The notes beneath the pieces are model-generated. The model did no database searches, was not told the DNA's origin, and saw only the letters and a list, made by a program, of their open reading frames with translations. Both the position numbers and the translations under genes were made by a program. A stretch of DNA of 25,730 nucleotides from Cylindrodendrum hubeiense (lineage: Eukaryota > Ascomycota > Sordariomycetes > Hypocreales > Nectriaceae), in contig JAANBB010000511.1 of NCBI GenBank assembly GCA_014621425.1, positions 1-25,730 on the forward strand, given 5' to 3'. Positions 9,682 through 18,979 of the stretch are shown here, one piece after another. Numbering within the stretch: the first letter of the stretch is position 1; every line of letters starts with the position of its first letter.

Positions 9682-11083
9682 CTAGTTGTGCTTTGTCTTC
9701 ATATGACGGCGGAGCTGGTCTAAGCGGTGAAAGTCCTTGCCACAGACGTCGCAGAGGTAGCCGCCCTTCACGTTGTGGGTTCGACGATGTTTGGATAGGT
9801 TCGACGATTCGCTGAACCTCTTGTCGCACAAATCACACTTCAGAGGCTTCTCTCCTGTGTGTGTACGGGTATGCATAGCTAACGACCGGGTCAGTAGGCA
9901 TCGACGGCAGGGAGGGAATGGCGGGCTTACTCAGGGCGCTCTGCTGCTTGAAGGACTGGGTGCAACCTGGGAATTTGCACTTCCATGGCTTTTCTCCCGA
10001 ATGAGTTCGCATATGCTGCTCGAGGGACTGCTTCGCCGAAAGAAGAATTCCGCAAATATTGCACGCAACAGGTTTGACTGCCGATGTTAGGACAGGATCG
10101 GGTACATTAGGGCTGGAGGGTATCGACTTACATCCTGTGTGTGTCTGCATATGTCTCTCCAGCTTGCTCTTTTGCGAAAAGGGCGTATGTCTGGTGCAAG
10201 CGTACCAAGAGCAGTTAAATCCCCCGCTCGCTTTCTCCAAGTCTTTGAGGTGCTCTTCCTTGCAGTGGGTCTGCAGCTCCTTATGGTTCTCAAACTTGGC
10301 ATTGCAGAGACTTCCACTCGGACCAACCCAACGACACGAGAACTGGTCATCGGCGCTCAGAGTCTGCGGCTCATTCTTCAAGCCGGGAGTTGAGCGCCAC
10401 TCCATGGGGTCCACGTCAACGCCGGGCTCAAAAGGGCTCGTTATGGGGTTGACCATGGGGTTAGACTCGAATGTTGGGGGTGTTGGGACAGAAAGTGAGG
10501 CAGGGGTCGCATAGACGGTGGGCACCATGCAGTTGGAATCAGTGCATGTGTGGCCAGAGTCGGTGCAATCGTCGTCTAGGCATGGCTCTGGCATGCCGCA
10601 AGCTTCATCGAAGCAGCATACGGCATGGTTTATATCGACGGATGTGCAGGCTTCATCGAAGCAGCAGTTGGCGTTGGCAGCCTCGTCACACTGACTTGCG
10701 CAGTTGCCACCACAGTGAGAGGTGCAGGCGATGGACGCACCATCGTCGTAGGCAAGGCCACCGTTGAAGGCCGATGGAGGGGCCATGTCGAGGTTCGAGA
10801 CGGCGTGGTTGTCGAAGGCGGCGCCCCATCCAGAGTCTGATGGCGGCAGCCACTGTGCCTGGGGGTTCCAGGGCATAATGAAGTCGGACGAAGGCAGGAT
10901 CTGGCCGTCGTTCAGAGACTGGTTCCAGTTGTGCTGCAGAGACTGGTTGAGGCTATGGAGTGCAGCCATGGGATCCATGATAGGGTCCATCTGGAAGTTG
11001 GGGTCGAATGCCATGTTGGTGCCATCCAGCAAATCGATGCCATCCAAGTCCGGATGGCCTTCGTACGGCATGGATTGGTCCAT
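9682..11083 (-). CDS. C2H2 zinc-finger transcription factor, Zap1/ZafA-like
   Basis: Probable DNA-binding regulator, perhaps the zinc-homeostasis activator. Exons 11083-10132, 10077-9931 and 9878-9682 (introns 54 and 52 nt, the first with CTAAC branch) encode 431 residues. The N-terminal 115 residues are acidic and Asn/Gln/Pro-rich, like an activation domain. Residues 120-185 hold 14 cysteines, including a duplicated CCFDEAC. Six C2H2 fingers follow: C250/C260-H273/H278, C291/C296-H311/H315, C323/C326-H339/H343, C351/C356-H369/H373, C381/C384-H397/H401 and C409/C412-H425/H430, with HSGEKP and HTGEKP linkers. Their order and the [12 protein letters not shown] finger resemble the DNA-binding fingers of yeast Zap1 as I recall them; orthology is inferred, not aligned. 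The first ATG downstream of a candidate TATA box is at 11083, after a leader of about 300 nt without ATG. Confidence 0.85.
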
Positions 11084-11409
11084 TTTGTCCCAACGGTGGC
11101 AGAATAAAAAATAGCGATGGATGGAGGGGATGGTGAAGATGGGCCTGGGCCTCTCCCGACTCCCGAGTGGGATGTTCAGACTCGGGATCAGCACGGGCGC
11201 CAAGAAAAGTGGTTTATGAGAACCCGGATGGCCTGGGTGCTCAAGGCTGAGGGGCAGTTTGCAAGATGACGCTAGGCTGGGTGGGGGCGGCCAATGAGAA
11301 GTGGGGAGAGAGTAATAGAGTGCTATGGTGTTTTGTGTGTTCGCCGTGTTGGTTGAGTGCGTGCGTGTTGGAGGAGAGAGGCGGCGTCGGCTTGGGCTTC
11401 TTTGCCGTC

Positions 11410-11416
11410 TTTTATA
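11410..11416 (-). promoter_or_regulatory. Candidate TATA box for the zinc-finger gene
   Basis: Reads TATAAAA on the minus strand, about 330 bp upstream of the ATG at 11083. The stretch between them contains no minus-strand ATG, which fits a long leader starting just downstream. Motif and position only; no transcript data. Confidence 0.4.
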
Positions 11417-12860
11417 ATCCGAGACATGCTTCCGCGAGGCCCATCTCCGTTACCTCTTCGGCCGCGAGCGCAGGCTTCAAGTAGGTAGCTTTGACAGAGC
11501 TGTTTGGAAGCTTTGAAAGAGGCGTCGGGGGGAGGGGGGGTGAGGTACGCATTTTAACTCCAAAATACTAATTCTTTGCTTGTACCCCCGCCAGAAACTA
11601 AACCCTACTTTTTCTGTCGTGTTCCTCGAATTTCCTACGTCTAATTGACTTCGCCAGCTGTTCTGCGCCAGGAACGTGTCTAAAGTGCGTGCCTGCAGCT
11701 CGCAAGCCACTGTGGGGGTGACTGAGGCCGGCACTGAGGGTCTGGATCAAGGTGATTGATTCACCGAGCTCGCCCTGCTGCTTCGCTTGGTCTGCGCTTT
11801 GCTCGACCATTCAACCTGCGTTGTGCTGTGGTGTGTCGGGCTGGGGCGAGTTGCTGTTTAAACTCGTCGGTATACCTGGTCGTCTCAACATGGTGCACCA
11901 AGCAGAGCAAAGTCTAGTATTGCCAACTAGTCGATGCCAGATTGCCTCCGCCGTGGATTTTACTCAACGGAATCACAGGCCCAGGGCAAACACTAACCAC
12001 TGTGGCCGAAGGAAACCGCGCAGTCCCCGTAGCGAGCGAATCGCATGTTGGTGGTGCCAGAGACAGGCATTGGGGGTCGACATTTGCCCACTCGGTCAAC
12101 CTACCCTGGACCGTCCGAGAACGACGGTGCGGAATGAAATGAGGCCGGTAGACGGTTTTTGAGGCTAATCTCTTCGCACGTCTCGTCGGTAGCCGTTTGG
12201 TGGATTATCTGCACGGTGGCCCTCTCTTCGGGTTCCTGGCCGAGCGCTGGTTGCGGGCGGGCTCGACGTTTTCTCATGTCGTGGGGCATTGTGGTGGCGC
12301 CTAACCGACAAAACACACATACTTAGGTACCTTATGCTGTTAAACCTAGTTGTGCCAGCGCCCAACGCAACTGCCAAATTGAAGATGCACTGTTAGAGGC
12401 AAATCGGCAACTCGGCAACTCGCTCGGCTTAGAAACAGCATTCGGCATGCGATGCCTGCGTAGGTACCTACCTACACAGCAGCCATGCGACCTGGCGCCC
12501 AAGGTTCAACAATACGCCTTTTTTATCCCGCGCTGTGAGGGCGCTCCTCTATCAATCGGGGCCGTGTCCGGCGCATTGATCTCCGACCTGCGTCAACGCC
12601 GGCGCCACAAACCGCCCGGGAGCCGGAGTCAGATTGCGCACCGACCGGCGTCGTCTGGTCCACCTCGCGGGCGCAACGATGCGAGTGGAGGAATGCACGT
12701 TGCCCGCGAGCGGGAGGAGTAGAGCAGCAGGCAGGTCACATCGGTCGCTTGCTGCACGCTCTCTCACGTGCATATTCTGTCGTGCATGCAGTTCGTCCTG
12801 TCTTTTTACTCCCCATCTAAGCACAAATACCTACCTACCTAGCCCGGACCCTCCCCCGTG

Positions 12861-12950
12861 GCAGAGCTGGCAGAACTGGCCCAACTTGCAGAACTGGCAG
12901 AACTGGCCCAACTGGTCCAACTGGCTGAACCCGCTGAACCCGCTGAACCC
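12861..12950. repeat. Minisatellite, ten 9-bp units
   Basis: Ten consecutive 9-bp units, mostly GCAGAACTG, GCCCAACTG or GCTGAACCC, run without a break. The last three units are identical (GCTGAACCC). All lie in non-coding DNA. A unit length divisible by three keeps every frame open, which explains a spurious Ala-Glu-Leu-rich open frame. Confidence 0.85.
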
Positions 12951-13500
12951 CGCTCGCTCTTCCGCCTTCCCCCCGCCAAGCCAAATTGGCCTGTTGTATG
13001 TAACTTCCACTGTTTGTACTACGTAAGGTACCTCCTACCTACCTACCTTACCTGTAATTATGCACCCACTCCCAGCGCTCCACCACTGCCATCTCCCCCA
13101 TCCAATCCACTCATCTTCACCGACCGACCAGCCAGCCACTATTCACTATCGCCTCTGCGAACCAACCATCACTGGTGCTTCACAAGCCTGGTTGTTGCCT
13201 CGAGTTCTATCCTACATACCAAGGCAAAAGGAAACTCAGCAGGGATCCCTCACACACTCCATGCGCGCCTTCCTCCCCTAGACGCCTTGCATCCCTCCCC
13301 ACTCTTCAAGGTGTTGCAGAGTGACGTCGTAAGCTCACTGGAGGCGCAGCATCGCCCTCAGTTCACACAACGGCGCGCAACATTGCCAACGATAGCTCGC
13401 TCGCCTCACCTTCTCCTGCACGATCCCCACCACAAGGTTGGTTGATAGCCTGTATTTCGAAAAGCATCCTCCTCATCAGGAGGCTCCAACCCCCCTTCTC

Positions 13501-13550
13501 GTCCTCTCTCGTCCTCTCTCGCCCTCTCTCGTCCTCTCTCGCCCTCTCTC
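13501..13550. repeat. Five 10-bp pyrimidine repeat units
   Basis: Five units of G(T/C)CCTCTCTC in direct tandem order, ending about 35 bp before the start codon at 13586. They probably lie in the leader or core promoter, where CT-rich tracts are common in fungi. The 10-bp period is close to a DNA helical turn. Confidence 0.85.
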
Positions 13551-13585
13551 GGATCCCACGCCCCAGTCCATCATAAGTCGCTACC

Positions 13586-14169
13586 ATGGGCAACATCTGT
13601 GGCAAGACCGAGTCTGATGCTTTTGATCAGCCTGGGCGTGTACTAGGCTCCGCTCCGCCTCCGGGCCCGGCAACCGCCCCCGTTCCGAAGAGGGTCGGAG
13701 GCCCTCCGCGGGTGTTGGGTGGTTCATCGATTGTTGAGGCGCCGGGGAACCAGGAAGATGCCCGACGAAAGGCCTCTGAGGCAGCTCTGGTCAGTACAGT
13801 CCTATCAATTCTCTATTACGCTCCGAACCGCGCCGTGCTGCACAGAAGCACTGTGTGGCACAATAGGCTCACCCTTACTATGGGCGAGAACTGTATGCGC
13901 CCAGCGCGGATGATCGCGGCACTCCACCTCCCCCACCTGTTCCCTTTAAACCTCACATCGTGAAAGCCCACTGTGGTATTTGTTATCCACTCTCTGACCC
14001 TCGGTTCCAGGCCCGAGCCAAAGCCTCATCTGCAGGTGGTGGTAAGCTCCAGACGCAGTTGACTTCACAACAAAAAAAGAGCCAGTTAGAACACCTGAAC
14101 GATGCTAGCAAGACACAGAGGGGTGAAAACCAAAGTGCGCAGGCCACTGAGATCCAAAGATGGGATTGA
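13586..14169 (+). CDS. Small, probably N-myristoylated fungal protein
   Basis: Function unknown. Exons 13586-13789 and 14011-14169 (221-nt intron, donor GTCAGT, branch CTGAC, acceptor TTCCAG, phase 0) encode 120 residues. The start MGNICGK fits an N-myristoylation site at Gly2, with Cys5 as a possible palmitoylation site, so attachment to the inner face of a membrane is likely. The motif PGRVLGSAPPP (17-27) is followed by a related PPRVLGG (40-46). The remainder is low-complexity, then an Ala/Lys/Gln-rich stretch (about 55-110) with predicted helix character, ending EIQRWD. It looks like a small conserved ascomycete protein family, from general recollection only. The ATG context (TACC-ATGG) is strong. 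The intron is clearly longer than others in the window, and the donor is weaker. Confidence 0.75.
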
Positions 14170-14763
14170 AACCCTGTCTTGGGGGCTTCGAGAGCAAGGT
14201 GCAGAGGGGGGAGTGGGGGAGTGGAATGAGAGAACGAGGAAGAGAACAGCTATGAGCGATACGGATGAGAGAAAGAGAGCCACGCTTGCGAGCTCTCTAT
14301 GGGCCTTTGGATGATGGTATTGGCATAGCAAGTTTTGTGATGGGCTTTACATTTCCCGGTGAACGGTGGGTGAGCTCGGTCTTTATTTTCTTTTGGCTCC
14401 AGAGCGGTCGGTTCCTCGAGTTGGCTCTCCATCATCTGACATACAACCAAGTTGTGATTATGACGGCGGCCAAGTGTGAAATCAGGGCCATGTATGTATC
14501 CTGGAACCGCCATTATTGTTTCAGAGGGGAAGTTTTGTTTGCGTGCGAGAATTCCGATTTTATTTATTTACTAGACAGATATATCCGCCACCCATTGACT
14601 CCTTAAAATCCTATACATGGCGAGTTGCCCAGTTGCTCCGTTCCCGCCGCAACGCCCGTCGAACAATTTTGCCTAATACAATAGTGCACTCTCTTTTCGT
14701 TGCTAAAGTTCGCCGTACTTTTTAGTCTGGTATCTGCTGAGATTCCGCCATGGACCGGCAACC
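14170..14763. other. Spacer between convergent 3' ends
   Basis: About 600 bp downstream of both the myristoylated-protein gene and PRP5. It includes an AG-rich stretch (14200-14280) and a more AT-rich part (14520-14720). No coding or RNA gene supported. Confidence 0.45.
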
Positions 14764-17700
14764 TCAAGTAATAGTGTATCTGCCGCTTGCAGGAGCTCGG
14801 CTGTCCGCATCTGCTGCTGCAATCGTGCCCTCGCGCAACAGCCGCGTCAGTTCGGTCAGTGCCGAGCTCACCACAACCTCCGTATCGCCCTCGATGAGAA
14901 TATACAACTTCGGCTCTGCGCCGGCTGGTGCCTCTTTGCCCAGCGGATAGAAGTTGCCCTTGGTAGTGATGGAGGTGCCAGTGGCTTCCAGAATCTTGGC
15001 CACGTTCGTCCTGTTGGTGACGGCCCATCTGGCCTTTTGGGGGAAGTCGTTGATCTCCAGCGTGGCATGGTATGCTCCCGCATCGGGGCCCTTGTTGTCG
15101 ATAGGCTGACCCGCGCGGAGCTGGCCAGCTTTGCCCAGACGACTATTGATGGCGCTGACTGCCGAACTGACCTTGTCGAGCGGGTCCTTGGCTTTGCCGT
15201 CCTTGGTAGTAGCAGTGGGACCATGGATGACTGGCTGCACAGGCTTCACCTCTGGCTGCTCCGTCTTCGCCGTCTCTCGCGACTGCACACCCGAGGCAGC
15301 GGCTCTGATGGCGTGCAGTGCCTTCTCCGCCTTCTCCTCATCGTCCTTCTTCTCCTCCTTGTCCTCCTCCTCCTCGCCTTCCGCCTTGTGCGTCTTCCTC
15401 TCACGGAGGCGGGCTGCCTCTCGTTCCTGGTCCAGGCGGTCTAGACCCTTGCCACCAAAGCCAGACGTATCCTTTGCCTTTCCGGATTTGACTTTCTCGC
15501 GGTGTGCTTTCCTCATCTCATTTAAACGTTCAGGTACCGGCTGGCCACTCTGCTCAAGCGCCTTGGAAATGCCAACGGCGCAATTTTCTTGCTCCGGCGT
15601 AACGAATGTTACAGCCACACCCGTGTTTCCAGCACGCCCAGTACGACCGGCACGGTGGACGTAGTCCTCCAAGTGATTCGGGGCATCGTAGTTGACAACA
15701 AGCTTCAGCTGTTTAACGTCAAGACCACGTGCCGCCACCGAGGTGGCAATCAGAATGGGTACCACGCCCTTCTTGAAATCCGAAATGGTAGAGTCTCGGT
15801 CGATTTGATCCTTGCCTCCGTGGATTGACATGCAAGGATAGCCCTTCATCATCAGCTCCTTGAGTAGGTCGTCGGCCTTCTCTTGGCGTTCAACAAAGAT
15901 TAGTGTGCGTGCGTCCTCGTCTCGGTCATAGAGGTCGCCCAGAAGCTCCAGGACTCGCAAGAACTTTGTGGTTTCCTCGCGGACCTCGACAATCTGCTCA
16001 ATTTCCTTGGCCACGACGCTTCGACCACCGACAGTGATCTCCACGGGTGCCTTGAGAACCTTTTTGGTCAACGAGTCGATGATTCGTGGCATGGTTGCAG
16101 AAAACAAGATCGTTTGCCTGTCCGGCCGCATGTTGGCAAAAATCTTCATGACTTGGGGCTCAAAGCCCATGTCAAACATTCGATCCGCCTCATCCAAGAC
16201 GACGTAAGAGACTCTTTTGAGATTGGTCACTCGGCCCTGGTTCGCAGCTAACAGATCTATCATCCGCCCGGGGGTGCAGACAACAATCTCGGCGCCGCGC
16301 TTGAGCTCGGCAATCTGCTCCCGGATAGGAGCACCTCCGTACGCACACACCGAACGAAGCCCCATCATTTTTAGGAAAGGTTTGCAATCGCGGTGGATCT
16401 GCGTGGCCAATTCTCGAGTAGGAGTCATGATCAATCCAATGGGACCGTCTGAATCCTTCAGCGGAGTCTGATCCTTGATGTGTCGGAACATGGGAAGCAG
16501 GAAGGCAACCGTCTTTCCAGAACCGGTCTTCGCGACACCCACAACATCGCGGCCAGACATGATTGTTGGCACTGCCTGCATCTGAATTGGAGTAGGTTTC
16601 TCGTAGCCGAGATGGTCAATAACGTCCAAGGTTTGACGTGTCAGACCACACTGAGCCCATTTCTGGACAGGCTTGGGAACGTCCTTACCGTTGACCTTGA
16701 TGCCATCTAGCTCCAGGCGCAGATCGGCCACTTCAGCTTCAGTGAGCGTGGCGAGCTCTGCTGGTTCGACCCAGAAGTTCTTCCTGATAGGCTCGATTTC
16801 GATTTTGCTATAATCGATGGTGGGGATTTCCTTCTTCTTTCGCTTGTTCGTCATTGCCAAGAACGCATTGGCGTCACCGTCTTCCTTGGCCTTGAACGCA
16901 TAATCATCGTCACTGAAGTAGGCTTCTGGCTCCTGAACCTTTTTGGATGTCGTAGATGTCTTGGTTGACTTCCTGACGTCTGGTTGCTTGAGATCAGCCA
17001 TGAACGCATCCAACGGGTCCACACCGTTGCCCTCGTCTACATCCATTGACTCTGGCGAGGTAGGTTTCTCAGCTTCACCATTGGTAGTTGCCTGGTCGTT
17101 GGTGGCCGCCTCGGTTGCCTTCGCCTCTTGTTCGGCCTGCGCTGCTTGCGCTGCCTGACTCTCTGCCTGCAACCGCTTCTCATGAGCAGCGCGAGCGGCG
17201 GCAGCTGCTTCCTCTTCGGTTTCTGCGAAAACATCCCCATCCGACTCGTCATCCTCATCCTGATCAGCGTAGGGGGTATCATCGGTCTCGATCGGAAGGG
17301 CGGGTAGCTTTGTGAGTTTTCGTTTCGTGGTGTCTTCCTCGTCCAAGTCGAGTTTGCGTTTGCTAGGGAGCTTGTCAGTCTCTGCGTGAGACTTTGTAAA
17401 GCCGAAGCCGCTGGCTTTGAGTCGGTTCGCGGGAAGAGCTGAAGCTGAATGCCTCCTGTTAGTAGTGTTCAGAAGACTAGGAGTGGACAGTGACATACCG
17501 ATGCTTGTTTGTTTCACAGCGACTGACACCTTCTCAGGTTGACTACCAAGCAAACCGAGGACGGGCATCCCAGCTTCGTGTGACCGCGAAGCTGCAGACT
17601 TCTTGGCGATGGCCTTCGGATCGAACTTGCCGGTGTAAGGTGCCACGGGGGATGCTGCACTTGGCGAATCCTTGGGAGCAGGTGAAGCGGCAGCAGAAAC

Positions 17701-18532
17701 AACAGGGGACACGGTTTTTGATGATGCGCCACTCGCCTTCATATCCATCTCAGCCAAGAGATTTCGGGTCTGACTTGGGTTGACTTCCTTTTGCTTCTGG
17801 CTCTCAATCTCCTTCTTCTTCTTCCACGCTTCGAGCTTCGCGAGTCGTTCGGCTTTCTTGTCAACCTCGGCCTGGGAAGCAGCCGCCTTTGGCTTTTGCG
17901 CCTGCACTCTGTCAACGGGAGTAGTTCCTGGATGATGGTCGGGGCGACGAACCTCGCTGCTGGCCGCGTTGCCGCTGTCGGTTATCGGTGTCTTCTGATG
18001 GCGACTTTCATCGCGAATGCTACGCGCATGACGAGTCAGCCGTACCTTCGCGATGGCCACGCGCTCGGTCGCGGGAATCCTCTCGCCTTCTGAAGTCCCT
18101 GTCGCCTCCCCGGTTGCGGTTCTGTTGGCGGTCTGGCGATCGATTTCGGTCGTCGAAGCGGTCTCGCGACCTTCGGCGGTCCCTATCTCGGCGGTCGCGA
18201 CGGCCGCCACGGTAGTAGTCGTCGTCTCGTCGATCTAGGGAACGGTCCCTCCGGCGGTAGTAGTCGCGGTCTCGGCCACGATCTCTGTTGTCTCGATCAC
18301 GATCTCGGTCGCGGTATCGGGGCTGTTCAAGGAGCATCTCGTCAGAATAGAGCCCGCGGGCGTTGCGAGGGTGTTTCCTCACATCAGGACTGCGCGACCT
18401 TGTGCCCCGAGGATGGTCTTTTCCATCATCGCGGCGATCCTTGTCCCGTCGGTCGTCATCTTTGCGGGGGCGGCGAGAGCTGTTGGGGCTGCCTGCAGGA
18501 CTTGGTGAGCGCGAGTCTCTTGGCCGAGCCAT
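14764..18532 (-). CDS. PRP5: Pre-mRNA-splicing ATP-dependent DEAD-box RNA helicase PRP5
   Basis: Remodels U2 snRNP (with SF3b1/Hsh155) during prespliceosome assembly and helps proofread the branch site. My model joins exons 18532-18046, 17927-17499 and 17444-14764 for 1198 residues. Residues 1 to about 160 form an Arg/Asp/Ser-rich RS-like domain. A coiled, Lys/Glu-rich region follows. The SF3b-contacting DPLD motif is at 448-451. Helicase core: Q motif (GYEKPTPIQ), AKTGSGKT (from 610), PTRELA, DEAD (723-726), SAT, ARGLDV and [10 protein letters not shown] (from 902). A C-terminal KH-like part ends GRYTIT. The second intron (54 nt, GTATGT, CTAAC branch) is certain in form. The first join is not: frame changes between 18046 and about 17928 and the 118-nt intron chosen has a good donor (GTACGG) but a poor branch site. 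Diverges from the HCNGP gene. Confidence 0.9.
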
Positions 18533-18979
18533 TGTTGCGGTCTCGCAGGCTCAGTAGGACACTACGTTGGTGAGTACTACTTTTTCTGAACGTAGCCAAA
18601 ATGTTGGTGCCAGCAAAGGCGCGTAGCCACGTTCGAAGTAGCGCGCAGCTGGAGCCTTGCCGGGTCTTTTCGGTCCTCAAGAGCAGCGGGCAAGGAATCC
18701 GACGATGGATGCACCGGCTCACAAGGATGGATGCAGATGAGACGAACTGATGAGGGGTGATCAGAGTGTAGGAGGCGCATCACACTGCTAGGCACGACAT
18801 TTGGATGATGATCCAAAGTCTGGGGCTGCTGAGCCGAGGTTTACCCACTGACACGACCTTAGGACCACGAGCCACGCTAAGCCAAGAATGGTTTCAGATT
18901 GTTCCTGCCTCGGTATCGCACCGTCTCATGCTCTTAACTCTCACAAACACATCATCATCTTCCACCGCAACACTTAAAA
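18533..18979. promoter_or_regulatory. Divergent promoter region, PRP5 / HCNGP
   Basis: 447 bp between the start codons of two genes connected with splicing. No obvious TATA box. The side next to the HCNGP gene is C/A/T-rich and ATG-poor, as a leader would be. No strong known motif recognised. Confidence 0.5.

Larger units (their letters stand above)
11084..13585. other. 2.5 kb spacer upstream of the zinc-finger gene and the myristoylated-protein gene
   Basis: A divergent intergenic region. No open frame on either strand shows a recognisable domain; the longest (12858-13445, +) is open because a 9-bp minisatellite excludes stops. The region contains a TATA candidate for the left gene, several TACCTA-type clusters (12326-12331, 12461-12474, 12829-12842, 13027-13053), and two tandem repeats listed separately. 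Confidence 0.5.

Noticed and set aside
9351..9815. 154-codon plus-strand open frame overlapping the end of the zinc-finger gene.
   Set aside because: Antisense shadow of the real minus-strand exon plus 3' flank; no domain.
11748..11753. CAAGGT hexamer upstream of the Zap1-like gene, like the zinc-response motif reported for Aspergillus ZafA.
   Set aside because: A single 6-mer about 660 bp from the start is expected by chance in a region this size; not enough to claim autoregulation.
12858..13445. 195-codon plus-strand open frame rich in Ala, Glu, Leu.
   Set aside because: Open because of a 9-bp minisatellite; the rest is low-complexity Pro/Ser/His with no domain or splice support.
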